From Sycobia sp. Sy_11 (lineage: Eukaryota; Arthropoda; Insecta; Hymenoptera; Epichrysomallidae): 64,000 nt of DNA. Positions within the stretch are counted from its first letter, which is position 1; every line of letters begins with the position of its first letter. A model generated the notes under the pieces. It was not told the origin of the DNA. It made no database searches and worked only from the letters and a program-made list of their open reading frames with translations. Of this stretch, positions 51,001-63,486 are shown in pieces. Where the stretch lies: positions 1 through 64,000 of the forward strand of contig JACCIC010000018.1 in the NCBI GenBank assembly GCA_018907035.1, given 5' to 3'. Position numbers and translations under genes: made by a program.

Positions 51001-51956
51001 CCACTTTACGGTGTTGGGGACTATTTATCATGATTAATTGGTCACTTCATTTGCCAGAATAGGTAGTGCTATTGAATAATGCCCTCTTTTTTCCTTCTTG
51101 TGATCATCTATTCTTTATTTATCTTATCTTCGCCCCTTTTTCTCTTTAAGATTGATCGATCGAGATCAAGGAATAGAATTTCATATCAAACCTTATGATA
51201 ATTATGTTAGTATAAATATAATTTAATTATATGGAAATAAAAATTATAATGTAAATAACTAAAACAATCTAAAATATACAGTTCAGATAAAATTTTAAAT
51301 ATCAATCAATTGTAAATATAATCAAAACTAAAACTAAAAATGAAGTTGAAGGTAATAGAAACTTTGTTGAAAACTGCAAAAAAATCTAATACAGAATCTG
51401 ATGTTTAAAAATTGAAATTAGTAAAATAGTTCTCATATAAGACGGATATTAAAAAAATGTTGAAAGATCATTTGGATAATTTATCGATAGTATAAAAAAA
51501 AAAGAATGTAAAGTCTATGACAAAGTACGTACAGAAGAGTAGTAACACGATAACTAATTTTTTATAAAAACTTTCGCCGCTTATAAGAGCAAAGGCATTT
51601 CTCAAGAAATAGCTCGAAACGATAAAGCATAAACAAGGAGAAGTTTCCGGAAGGCGAGAAGGTAACGAGATGCCCTTTTTTCAGAGGATGAAAAAAGCAC
51701 ACGAACAAACGACTATGGATTTTTTTTTTTTTAAATATAGATCACGACGTTTTCTTATAATAGTTGCGCTATATTACCTGTATTATGCGTATGCCATAGC
51801 GCGAATCACCTTTATATTGCAACAATACGTTTCGATTTCCGGGCAACTATCTCGGCGCGTCTATATCTCTCCGAGTCACGATCAAGGAAAACGAGTCCGG
51901 CTGAGACGCGACGAGTCGGACGAGGGCCGACGCGACACGACGTATACGCGAATGAA

Positions 51957-51960
<4 letters not shown>
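48012..51960. other. AT-rich intergenic DNA
   Basis: No gene recognised. About 49,880-50,400 contains phrases such as AAAAGTTGTAGATCTCTTC, common in non-coding parts of insect DNA transposons, but no termini were found. Short frames (50,151-50,333; 50,633-50,875) look like AT-bias products. Confidence 0.45.

Positions 51961-52027
<67 letters not shown>
51961..52027. repeat. (GA)n microsatellite, about 33 units
   Basis: Long pure GA run at the start of a CpG-rich patch (51,840-52,200). A CT run at 52,321-52,358 follows, so the two could pair in RNA. Confidence 0.95.
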
Positions 52028-52030
<3 letters not shown>

Positions 52031-52233
52031 CACTGCGGAGAGACGGCGTAAAAACGACAAAATCGCCCTTCGCTATCGTCTCGGGCAGCGGCGCTCGCCG
52101 TCTCCAAGCCCGACGGCGAAAGGCGGACGCGCGCGTAGAAATTCCGCGTTAAGCGGTTCGCACAGCGTGAAGGTTAAGCCGGACCCCCTCCCCCTTCCGC
52201 CGATAGAGCTGCATCACGGACCAAATTAAATTA

Positions 52234-52282
52234 CCCGTTAACGGCTGAGCAAGATTGCCGAGCAAACATTTTAATTAACGGG
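52234..52282. other. Nested hairpin sequence
   Basis: An outer pair CCCGTTAA (52,234-52,241) / TTAACGGG (52,275-52,282) encloses an inner CGGC / GCCG pair with an 11-base loop. The sequence is neither repeat nor coding and differs from its surroundings. It may be a conserved non-coding element or chance. Confidence 0.3.
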
Positions 52283-52317
52283 GAAATAATCATATTCACG
52301 GTGTCGCCAATCACTGC

Positions 52318-52359
<42 letters not shown>

Positions 52360-55300
52360 TCCTCTTTCTCCCTGTCGCAACTCGTCGATGTTACAACTCG
52401 TCTACGACACTTCAATTATTTAGCATTCGAGCCGCGTCGATCCTAAGCCTTATTACTGCACGACACGCTTTGACATTGTTTATTTATTATTCGCAGTTTT
52501 ACGCCGGTTGTTTAATTGCTTTGAAAATTAACTTTAATCCATTGCACTCGCTCGAACTCGGACTAGTAAATAGAAATTCGAATTATAATTTGAGCGAATC
52601 TCATTGCAGAACAACGGATTTATTACACCGGAAGCTCCTTCTTCGATCAATGCCATCATGATTATAAAGTTTTAACAAAAGAATTTCTATAATTATTGAT
52701 TTCACACGTTTAGTTTCATCCGATGCAAATCTAATTAATTTCTAATATACAAGTCTTTTATGATAAACGATATTGAGTTTGAGAAAAAGGACGCTCTTAA
52801 GAAAAATTGTGAGAGTTTTATAATGCTGTCTATCAGTCTGTATATAGTAGCTGTTTTGTGGTGTTATACCTGATGCCGACAAAAAATAATTACGCAGTCT
52901 CTCTGTAATGTTGGTTTTTTTTTTTATACCAATCTGCATAAATTTTGATATTTTTCATAATTAGCAACAGATCTAGAAAATTAATTTTTCACTTTGTTTT
53001 ATATCTGGCTTAATTAAAAATGGCTTAATCGCTGAAACATCTGTGAATATTTATTTTAATTTAATTTTGTGAAACTTTTCTATCGTAATTCATAAAGTTT
53101 TACACCATTGTAAATTTTACTAATGCAATCGATAAGATTTTTGGAAAAATTTCAAATTATTGACGTATATGCATCAATTCCTTGTTCTGACGATGGCTAT
53201 AAAATAATCTAAATATTGACAAATATGTTTAAAGAAAGAAAGTTGACAGCAGCGCAGAGAGATAGTTTAGAGAGATTTGTTGTATCGCAATATTTTTTCT
53301 GTAATACAGCGACAATAAATATTCATAATCTCGGTTTTATTTCAGATTCAAATAGATCGTCAAAAGATCTTCCAAACGAGCGAAGTTGTAAATCTTTAAT
53401 GAATTGTGTCGTTCATTTTTAAATGCCGATAATTAATCTAACTTTACCGTAAACACGACTATTGTCGCTATTGATAATCATGCCATTTTCATTAAAAAAT
53501 GATGGTATTTAAGAATTGAACCAGATCCAGAAAACTAACCAGTTAAAGTCCGTAAAAAGTGGGTTGTTGCTCAGTATGCCTTGAACTGATATAAACAATC
53601 ATCTGCCGTGCCTAGCTTCCGCTTTACGGATTGGATGTGCACAGATACTTTTCCATTTTTAATCCCTATTATTTTTGTTTCGGATAAGCAGATCGCTGCG
53701 ACTCATGGTCAATGCACAGTTTGTAGTGGGCTTCGAACCGCTTGTTATTTCAATTTTTTGAAAAATCAATAAACGAAATTTTTTTAACATTGTAAACGAA
53801 AAAATAAAAACAGTCTTCCTTCTGTTCGTCGATATGTAAATACGTAACTTTTTAAATACAAATATCATTTTTTCTGCAAATTAGATTGTGCACGTGGATC
53901 GGTTCGTGTTGTATAAACTGTGCTGGATTGATTTCCTACTCGGTCGAGCCTGCTCGATTGAACCGAATAAAGTATAAAATATAACGTACTTAATATAAAT
54001 AAATATGTTTCTCCGTATAAATATATTTCGGGGTAAATAAAATTTTGATCAAATTCCTCGGTCGAAAGCTATGGGTCGATGGAAGAATTTATTGACAGTA
54101 GAAGAATTTTCGATTTTCTAGTCGGTCCTGAATTATGAATAAAACGGAGAACACGGGCACTATCAATTCGCTATAAACTCTTCAAAAAATCTATGCAACT
54201 GTTTGAACAAGTCGAGCCACAATTTTTTGTTTTGGTTTTGCGGCAATTCTTGATAAATAAAATTTTATATTAGTTTTATAAAGCCGGTAACATTTTACGA
54301 TTCTGCTTGAAAAAATTGTTGTCCCTCATTTCATTAGGTAGAATGTAACATTATCATTTGGTCATGATTGTTTGTCTTCGTATATCTATTCGAGAATTGT
54401 TATTTTTGAGAACAAAGAGCAATACTTAATATTGTATATTCTGTAGATTATTTAAAAGTTGATGGAGAAACTATATGCTATGTTTTTCCGTTCCATATGC
54501 TTCATCTACGTAATAATAAAACAGAGAAAATCCAAGATTTCAAATATTTTACTTAATTACAGATGTTTTAATGTTAATCGATACATTAATAGTGATATAA
54601 TTTCAATTCCGCCAATAAGTGGATATCGTAATTAATATATTTCACTTATTTATCAAATATATGAAGACTCTATTTCATTTTGGGTTAGATTAAACATACG
54701 AGAAATAGATTTATTTTCACATGAGTATATACCCGAATATAAATATATACCAGGCTGGATGAAAGTATTATTAAAATTAATACAAAGTTAAATTTTACAT
54801 TTTAATCGATTACATCGGTGCAGAAAAAATTTGCCATTTACAAAACACGTAATCTCTTTGTATATTGAGGCGCTACATCAAAATCTGAAACTAGATTTTG
54901 CAGCCGTCCTTCACCCGTCAGTTTTTTTTTGCGTCAAATATTATAATCTTAGCCCTCAAATCTCGCGTCTCTAAAAAAAGTGGCATAATTGTTTTTTTTT
55001 TTTTTTTGTTTGACTTATAGCGAATTCTTCTGTCCTCAAACAATCCGCTTAATAGATTAATACTGATCGTTCTCTTATTTATAATATAATTCCCCTTTTC
55101 TGTGTGCAGCAGTAGTCTGTCATTATATTAGCACCAGAGTACATTGACATGTGCTCTGCGTGACTTTAAGGCTCACTCATGTCCGCGAAAACGGCTCAAA
55201 TCCCATTCCAGCATCGTTCCCAGGATACGCGAAAGAATCCGGCGAACAAATCGAAATGAAAATAAGACCCGCCTAGAGTTTATAGCTAATGCTGTTAATA

Positions 55301-56947
55301 CGCCATGCTGGCATGGGTACAGAGGCAAATTACCAGAAATTGAACTTTTCGCGATTTCCAAAAGATTGAAGGACCACGGCGCACACCTGTCTTCGGATTC
55401 GGATGCGCAGTCTAAAAATGAATAAGGATACGCGTCTGTCTCGCTTCTGCAACACGATCACTTTTTTTGCGTGTCCGTGTTATTCATCCGGTGTATAAGG
55501 TAGAGTACCCAATACTCGGACAGTGACAAACAATTAGAACTATTGTCGATGCGACTGCTGTAAATTTTAAACTAATGAGAAATATTATTTGCTTAGACGA
55601 TCGATTACACGAACGGATCGAAATTAGAAATATTAACGTTTCAGTAATAGTATTAAATCTACTTTAATTGTCACGGTATACTATCACCATCACTGACGTA
55701 ATACAGCAGCCATAAATGAATTCGTGTCGCTTTCACTTCCTGTACAATCAAATACATCGTGATCTTTCAAGTTAATACGAAGTCTAAATAAACTATTTTT
55801 ACTAAAAATCAAGTTTATATAAATGATAATGTCATAGTTAAGAAAATCCGCAATTTTTTTTAACGATTACAGATGCTAATCACTTGAAAATTGTATGTCC
55901 GGTTATAGGTTCCACTTTTTTATCTTTACATTTATGCTCGGACGAATTTCGGGAAAAATCCCTTTCATTTGCCCGTATACTAGGACATAGTTTGTAAATA
56001 AGAGTTTCCTTTTTTCTTGGTTTGTTTAATGGATCGATTTAATAAAATTATATAAAAAAAAGCTCATTTATGTTTTTCATTTTCACTAATTATCGATTTA
56101 TTTACTTTTTTATTACGAAAACTCCACTTAAGTTCAGATTATGTTTTTTTTTTTTTTTTTTTAATTCAGGATCGGTAATAAATATTAGGCATACGAAAAG
56201 CCTGTTCGAGTGCTACGGACAATGAAATTTTTTTTTTTCACATGTCTATTACATACATTTATTCTGTAAGTTGTAATGTAATTATTATATTTTAAACAGT
56301 ATAAAAATACCTAAATATTATGTTACAAATAGTACAATTATGAAAAAAAAAAAAAACAAAAAAATCTTCGTAATGAAAGTGAGATTTTAAGACGTTATGT
56401 TTCGAACAGCGTGCGAGTACTATCGGTACTTTAACTCCAATATAATATTGACATAACCGGAAACCTATAAAAAATCGTATGTTGCACGCGCGGCTATAAA
56501 ATTTCCATCCCCCCTATCCCCAACGGCAATTCCTTAAAACGTTAAAACATTATAAGAGGCGCGGTATGTAGGCCGCGGAAAGAGATACGAAATCCTCGAA
56601 CTATAAGTACGAAACCTCTTTCGCCGCTCTGTAAAGAAAGTGGCGCGTGCTCGTAAAAGGAGACACAGAGAGCGTCGGTCCTCGCTCTTTGTGAAAAGTT
56701 TATATAAAGGCTGAACTTTTCTAGGTATATATGTATATATATATATATATGGGCGCGGGGAAGAAAAGCTTCTTGCCGCGCGGTAATGACCAAGCCACTG
56801 CACTCAAACAATCGACGAGTGGCGGGCGGCCCACATAAAAATCCCGTCGCGCTTTAATAATGCAAGCGCCACGGCAGCGACGCGAGCGAGCCCGGGCCAA
56901 ATAGTCGGAGACGACGGGGCGACGCGGTGCAGGCGCAAATCGCTGGC

Positions 56948-56949
<2 letters not shown>

Positions 56950-56981
<32 letters not shown>
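56950..56981. repeat. (GT)n microsatellite
   Basis: GT run of about 32 bases within the CpG-rich patch. Confidence 0.93.
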
Positions 56982-56983
<2 letters not shown>

Positions 56984-57519
56984 GGAAAGAAATCGGATAC
57001 GAGCGTCTTCGGCACTCCGCCCCCTCCCCCCCAGCCTTTGGCGCGTTCGCGAGTAAGATCAGCGCCCGTCCTCGCGTCCCCCCCCCCGCCGCCCCTCCTC
57101 CCGCGGGACCGCGTCGCGCGTACACGAATCTACTCGACGCTGCCGCGAGAGCGAGGCTCGGCGAACGGGAAAGCGCCCGCCGCGCCCGGGGATCGCGCAG
57201 CGAGGGCGGAAATTAACAGCTGACTTCCGGGCCTCGCAGGCGTAAAAGTCTATTCATCCGTATACGTAATCTACATCTAACTCTCTGTGTGTGCAAGGAC
57301 GGGGGGGGGGCGGTATACTGGTGTATACGGCGAAGCTCCTCGGGGACGTACTCGTTCCTTCGATGCGTGTAGCTCTTCCCTCCTTCTCCTTCTGACGCCC
57401 ACTCGATTTCTCTGTCTCTCTCTACTCGAGCAGAGAACACATGCCCGCGTGTCTTCGCAGTTGATGCCGTGTCTGCGTATAGGGCCCCGGTGTTGCATGT
57501 ACTATATAATTTAGCTAAT

Positions 57520-57531
57520 ATATATATATAT

Positions 57532-57580
<49 letters not shown>

Positions 57581-57591
57581 TGCATGCATGC
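57520..57591. repeat. (TA)n microsatellite ending in (GCAT)n
   Basis: TA runs interrupted by CATACA pass into four GCAT units at about 57,577-57,591. Confidence 0.93.
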
Positions 57592-57711
57592 AAATGTCAC
57601 CATACCACGACTGCCGAAGAAATCGCACGCGATCGCGTGCTCTAATTTATGCAAGACTTAAGAACTGCGTGCGGCAATATTTTGTTGGAAAATTTAGCTA
57701 TTATGTGGAAC

Positions 57712-57713
<2 letters not shown>

Positions 57714-57765
<52 letters not shown>

Positions 57766-57810
57766 GAGAGAAAGGGAGGGAGGGAGAGAGAGAAAGAAAG
57801 AAAGAGGAGG
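57714..57810. repeat. (GA)n and GGGA/GAAA purine tract
   Basis: About 50 bases of pure GA, then mixed GGGA and GAAA units. All purine on the plus strand, so triplex-capable. Confidence 0.93.
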
Positions 57811-58188
57811 GCCGGCAAGAAAATATTTAGAGATATTTACTCTGACGCTATGAATTTGACGTTAAAACGGCGAAATTAGAAATTAGTATTTTAATTACTA
57901 TATATGCATTATTATTTGCTGTATTACTTAGTTATTTATAAGTATTACTTGGAATTAGTTATGCTATTTATGATCATTAATAATATCCATTATTCATATA
58001 ACATCATGTGATGCGCGATCTTTGATTTAAGTTTATTTTATATATCATATTATTCCGAAAAATAGGTATTATTCATTTTATCCTGGTTAACAAATGTGTT
58101 CTCACTTTGATAATAAAAAAGACTGAAAAAGCATACGAGCGATGTGAAATAAAAAAAAATCAGTAATCTAATTGATGTATGGATTTAA

Positions 58189-58189
<1 letters not shown>

Positions 58190-58238
<49 letters not shown>
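58190..58238. repeat. (TA)n microsatellite
   Basis: Pure TA run of about 49 bases. Confidence 0.95.
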
Positions 58239-58244
<6 letters not shown>

Positions 58245-59140
58245 GAGATGTATTCTATCTTGATAAGCTTCAGTCATATATGTCCGTCCAACACGCCCGT
58301 TACTACTTACATGCAAGATGTCTCTTTATTTATCCCATATCATATTATCGAAATCATGAGTTCACCCTTCCTCATTGAATAATAGTTCTTCCTCTAGTTA
58401 TATATAATTTAGATATAATAATAGCTTAAAAATAATTTTGATTGTTTCTATCGATATTGCGTTTATTACATTTTAATATAGTTCTGTAAGAAATTGTACA
58501 GTATTGATTTGGAAAAGAATCAAACGTGTCCATCTAATTGTCCAAGGCATTTTATATGTAAACTGAAAAATAAAAAGTATTAACACGGATGTTCCGAGAT
58601 TCTGTATTATATTCAATTTTTTTTTGTGGTTTATGCGATGAAAAACGTTGTCCAATACAAATCTAAGTTAAGTCTTGCATCGCGAGACTCGCCTCTCTCA
58701 GTTGAGATCTGGGGACAAACTGTCTTACGAGGTAAATAACCAACTTGCTTTTTACATTATATATATATATTATACACAATGCAATAACAAATCAAATGTA
58801 TTCGTTTATACTATCACACCATAAAGATGTTGTATTCGACTGATAACGTGAACTAATTTTTTTCCCCGCTTCAGACGGAAATTGTATTATGGACCGTACG
58901 AAAACTGCCGTCATATGCAACTTGTGAGAAAAATAGTTGACATCACAGGAGTCTCTTGTGAGCCGCTCAATTCTAATTCTTCATGAATTACAATTCCAAT
59001 ATATTCGGGTGCATTTTTTATATACTCATCGACAATTTTAATAGCTATCTATTCAAAATAAATATACGTATATGTGTTCAATGTGTAAATATCAATAATA
59101 GAAAAATATGTCATAACAAATAAATGTTAATTAATAATTA

Positions 59141-59142
<2 letters not shown>

Positions 59143-59182
<40 letters not shown>
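59143..59182. repeat. (TA)n microsatellite at edge of inverted repeat
   Basis: TA run that directly precedes the left arm of the inverted repeat; another TA run lies in its loop at about 59,410-59,438. Confidence 0.93.
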
Positions 59183-59185
<3 letters not shown>

Positions 59186-59934
59186 GTTCATTCGCTCTTT
59201 TTAAACAAATTAGATGGATAATATGTTTTTTTAACTGTTAAAGAACCAGATCCTCGATGATGTTATCTAGTAATTAAACCACTTAAAAGTTATGAAATTT
59301 ACGACAAAGAATATATTTGCCACATATAGCAATGAGCAACTTTTAATGAAACATTTGGTGTGCTTTAAATCTTTTCGCATATTTTGTGCTTCAAGGGATA
59401 TAATATATATCTATATATATATATATATATATATATATTATCAATTACAAGATGATTGTTTAGAATCATCTCAACCGATTCATACAGTAAACGACTGCCC
59501 TCTTTCCATGTAAAATTTCGTATCGTCAACGCGAGTTTCACGCCGGGCATTCGTACTGCTGATGCCCAAATGCACTATAAGGAGACCGATATCAGAAGCT
59601 ATAAATTTACTTTTATTTATTATATAATTCCTTCTTCTTCTTATTCAAAATTTTATTTCTTAAGCAAATTATATATAGTTATCTATTTTGTTTTCCTTCC
59701 TTATTTTTTTTTCAATTTTATATTATTTTATATATAATATATATATATATTATATACACAAAATGTTTCATTAAAAGTTGCTCATTGTTGTAGTTGGCAA
59801 ATATATTCGTTGTCGTAAATTTCATAGCTTTAAGTGATTTAATTATTAGAGAATATCATCGACGATTTGGCTTTTTAACAGTTTAAAACAAAACATATTA
59901 TCCACCTAATTTGTTGAAAAAGGGCGAATGAACC
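59186..59934. repeat. Large inverted repeat, ~177-base arms and ~394-base spacer
   Basis: The left arm (59,186-59,362) is the reverse complement of the right arm (59,757-59,934) along its full length, with roughly 85-90% identity by hand alignment and only small indels. Matching blocks include GTTCATTCG, GGATAATATGTTTT, TGAAATTTACGACAA, GAATATATTTGCCA and AATGAGCAACTTTTAATGAA. A transcript through it would fold into a long hairpin, the form of insect hairpin-RNA genes that feed endo-siRNAs. A foldback transposon or simple inverted duplication would look the same. No target duplication or coding frame was found. Confidence 0.8.
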
Positions 59935-60419
59935 GTTTTTCACATTTATGCGTCAAAATCGGCAAGTTAAATTTCGTATGCGATAATTATTAAGGCCAGC
60001 AGAACGAATAAATATGGCCAAAGCCAATGAACGAGAATTGCAATAATAAAGGGGAAAGCGTGAAGGGAAGTATTGTTAATGTTAGCCGTTTAAGTTCCGA
60101 TAGGCTTTGGTGAGAAATAACTGAATAATATATTTCACATATATAATATAACTGAATAATATAACTGAACATATAACGTGACCGAATAAATATTTCACTG
60201 AAATAAATGCAGCACATCACGCTCAGTAACTACTACTCAATTTTAAAAAATAACCGCAGACACGCGCTTCTGGAACGTTATTATTTTTAGAAAAATCCTC
60301 TATTTTTGCCTATTAAGAACAAGACGATATTTCAAAACTATATTTAAAAGATCTCGGAACATTATTATTCGCATTATTAAGGATATGATATAAATCTATA
60401 ATCGAGGAAAGTGGATCTG
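59935..60419. other. AT-rich intergenic DNA
   Basis: Nothing recognisable. A short duplicated phrase ATAACTGAATAATATA occurs near 60,118-60,165. Confidence 0.4.
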
Positions 60420-60640
60420 TTCACGGGTAGTGGGAGGAGGAGGGGCAGCGGCGGCGTACACCGCTCACCCGCATCCCCCGCGCGCTCCCGATCCCGTGGC
60501 GCGCGCGCGCGCGCAAGACAGTAAAAGGAGGAGAGCGGCGGTGGTTGAAAGCGCGCCCCGCGGCCGCATCCATCAGTCGCACCCGCTCGGTCCGCGGTAT
60601 CGCACGCGCGTGTGCCGCAGCGCTGCAGCCTTTTCTACCA

Positions 60641-60672
<32 letters not shown>

Positions 60673-61111
60673 CAATCTTACATTCCGCTCCGTCCCTCAA
60701 GGCGGACGCGCTATCGGTCCATTAATTTGTCATATTGCGTATCGTCACAGTGCGTCTGTAAAAGCGCGGGATTTGCTCGCGGTGTAAATATCGTACGTAT
60801 ATCTGTATATATATATATACATACATACATAAATAACGCATACGCGGTGAGCAGTTTTGTCCTTTTTTTTATTTTCACCGTTTTTTTCCCGCACGCCGGC
60901 CGACCTCGGGCGATCAGTTGCATTGTCTAACGTTTTAAAGAGGCATCGCGAGTGCGCGAAGTATATATACACACACACACATATATATACACGAACGAGT
61001 GCGCCGCAGGCTGTGAGGACCGTCGTGGAATTGACGGGTGGACGGAGTTTTTGCCCGTCGCAGTCGCGGTTGATCGCAGGCGCTGCCGAGCCCGGCGGGA
61101 TTTTTCACTGA
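60420..61111 (+). promoter_or_regulatory. Candidate promoter and 5' UTR exon of the somatomedin-B gene
   Basis: A sharp GC/CpG-rich block begins at 60,420 and ends with a strong donor, CACTGA|GTAAGT (GT at 61,112). The next good acceptor on the strand is CTCCTTCGCAG ending at 63,140, 75 bases before the somatomedin-B start codon. This suggests a non-coding first exon and a 2.0-kb intron. The start site cannot be placed. CT and TA runs lie inside. Confidence 0.4.
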
Positions 61112-63140
61112 GTAAGTTTGTCATGGTGGGGTGACAGTCCGATCGTATGGTGGTTGGATTATGCAAGGGTAATTTTTTTTTTTTTTTTGTTTGTCACGCT
61201 GCGTGTGCGCGCGTGCGTATGTGTGTTGCGCGCATTTTTGATGAATTTTAAAGAAAATGAAAAGTGAAAACCTCTTTTAGAATGAACTAAGTCGAGCAAT
61301 TTTTGTTCTTATAATTTAATTTTCAATTGTTAGAATTTAATATTTAATTCTTAGAATTTAATACTCTAGAAACCTGAGCAGAAACGTACGGGGGAAGTAT
61401 TTTGTCTGTTTCTTTGTTTATTTGTTTTGTAAAAATTACTCTTTCCTTAGAAATGAGAAGACAGTCTTACTGACAGAAAAAAACTTATTAAAAAGTTATT
61501 AATATAATTCTTTGCAAAATTTATAATACAGTAAAGTCTTTCATCCTAAAATTTTCTCAGTTTATGATATTTTTACATCTTTAGAAAATCATAAAAAAAT
61601 TGTTAGTATATTTCATGGATATAAGGAGAATTCCATTACTATTTTGTTCGTAATATAATGTACGATAATAAGGAGAATTCCATTACTATTTTGTTAATGG
61701 AGAACATTTTTTATAGTCCAAATTAAATCGTGTTCAGAAATTTAATCGCATGCTGTTAAAAAACTAAAAAAATGCCTATATTTGATAAAAAATTTTACCA
61801 GAATAGTGATTAATTTTCAGATATTTTCGTAAAAAATTATTTATAGAAATAGAGTCACTTTTTTAAAAATTTTTTTTATAGATTACGTTTGAATTTATAA
61901 AGGCTATTCGAACCTTCCTTATAAAATTGTTCTCTGTTCAAACATAATTTAATAGGGTTTGACAAAACTTTTTTTCAGGGACATATAATACAAAATTAAA
62001 ATGAAATTACTGTATTAAAAATATCGAGGTATTTCAGAAATTTCATTAAATTTAAAATATCGAAACATTGCTTACAATATCCGGTATCTTACGTAAGATT
62101 TTAACTTATTGATTCGCTTTACCTATTACGTGATGCGATACGTGAAATTTAATTTTTACTAGAGTATTATTTTTGATAATCTCTTGGTAAATAATTCGTT
62201 GATTTTTTTTTTCGCTCTCAATAACATTGTTACATTTTATCAACTTTCTTCACTGCTCTTACTCGACAAAATATGAGTAATTATTTAAAAAAATTGAGAC
62301 AGACGGCCAATTCTTCTGACATTTAAACAACTGCAAAATTAAACGAATTGTTTATGGATCGATTTTGTCCAAGCATCGCGCGAACGATAATTATATACAC
62401 GCCTGTCCGTCGAGAGTGCGATGTTGAAACGGAGGAATAATTAAACAGAAGTGACAAGTACACTCGCGTAAACACTCGGATTGACCGGGATGACTGAACT
62501 TTAATAAACCGTCTTGTATTTATTAGACGTTCGGTCCGTAAAACTCGCTTGGCACGCGCGCGCGCGCGAGTCTTCCCTTTCGTTTATTTCGTTCGAGTGC
62601 CCGCGTCGCGCGCATTATCATTCCCTACGTAATTTTCGCTTATTTATTGATTTTTTTCATCATTTTTTCCCCTTCGGTATCTGCGTAATTTTCCAAGATT
62701 TTGTCGATCGACACCAAAGTAGTTCTATGCATTTGTCAAATTTCGAAAGCACAAAAATTCGAAAAGAGCGTACGAATGATATGATCGATAATTAAAAATA
62801 TGTATTGCAAATCAAGAAAAAGATCGGACAACATTACTTTTTATTACATAATTTGTTTTGTTTTTTTTTTTTTTTTAATTTCCTCCTTCATTCGAAAGAG
62901 GACGTAAGCCTGGCCATTTAGCAGCTAAACCCTCTCGATTGCCCACTTCCGAAACACCCGATTTCCCACCTGTCTCGCCCGTAAAGAACGACGAAAGCGA
63001 AAGAGCGACGCGCGCGACACAGTCCCCGCACTCTTCCCGTCATCCTGTCTCTCGCCTCCCCCCGCCCTCATCCAGCCACGATCGAAAATCCTCGACACGA
63101 CAGCGAAGCGAGCTCTAAAAATTCTGCGTCTCCTTCGCAG
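61112..63140 (+). other. Probable 5' UTR intron of the somatomedin-B gene
   Basis: AT-rich, without coding signals, bounded by a consensus donor and acceptor as described for the neighbouring entries. It contains the 28-base direct repeat at 61,621-61,695. Confidence 0.35.
61621..61695. repeat. 28-base perfect direct repeat, 47 bases apart
   Basis: ATAAGGAGAATTCCATTACT plus ATTTTGTT occurs at 61,621-61,648 and again at 61,668-61,695 without a mismatch. The perfect match indicates a recent event. Confidence 0.93.
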
Positions 63141-63215
63141 GTTGGGCCGTACGCGCGCACGTGGGGCGCGGGGGTAGGGGGTAGGGCCACCCTGGCGGCG
63201 GCGCGCCGGAGAGCG

Positions 63216-63486
63216 ATGCCGTGCCGTCGCGGAGACGGCGCCCGGCGCCTCCTGCTCCTGGCCGCGGTCTGCTGCTGGTGGGGCCTGCTGCTGCCGCCGG
63301 GCGGCGCCGAGGCCGGCAGCTGCGCCGAGTCGAAGCTCTGCTGCCCGGGCCGGGACTCGGCCTGCGTCGTCCAGAAGACCTCGCCGAACGCGATCGTGCA
63401 GACGCCGGGCGACAAGCCCTGCTACTGCGACCACGCCTGCCTCAAGCTGGGCGACTGCTGCGACGACTTCAAGGAGGCCTGCGGAG
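63216..63486 (+). CDS. Secreted somatomedin-B domain protein, first coding exon (partial gene)
   Basis: The exon probably starts at 63,141 after the acceptor CTTCGCAG, with ATG at 63,216 and a GTGAGT donor at 63,487, leaving phase 1. It encodes 90 residues plus one base. Residues 1 to about 34 form a signal peptide with a Leu/Ala/Trp core. Residues 36-89 form a somatomedin-B domain with ten cysteines in the order C..CC..C..C.C..C..CC..C; key pieces are LCCPGRDSAC, PCYCDHAC and GDCCDDFKEAC. The CCPGRD and CDxAC spacing resembles vertebrate SBSPON (somatomedin-B plus thrombospondin type 1), so a thrombospondin repeat in the next exon is expected, but it lies outside the window. Such proteins are extracellular matrix or secreted factors. 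The exon is strongly GC-rich. It is cut off by the window end, not by mutation. Confidence 0.85.

Larger units (their letters stand above)
52360..59185. other. Intergenic DNA, AT-rich with a GC-rich patch
   Basis: No supported coding exon. The 56.5-57.5 kb part is CpG-rich with a GT microsatellite and could be a promoter or distal 5' exon of an unseen transcript; no splice pair could be fixed. Poly-T/poly-A runs occur near 55.0, 56.15 and 56.34 kb. Confidence 0.45.

Noticed and set aside
55144..55425. 93-codon plus-strand frame, basic and fairly even in composition
   Set aside because: No known domain and no flanking gene signals beyond a CTGTGTGCAG upstream. Kept only as a curiosity for conservation tests.
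60430..60930. 166-codon plus-strand frame near 60.4-60.9 kb
   Set aside because: GC-rich low complexity with CT-repeat-encoded Ser-Leu runs; more likely 5' UTR or promoter.
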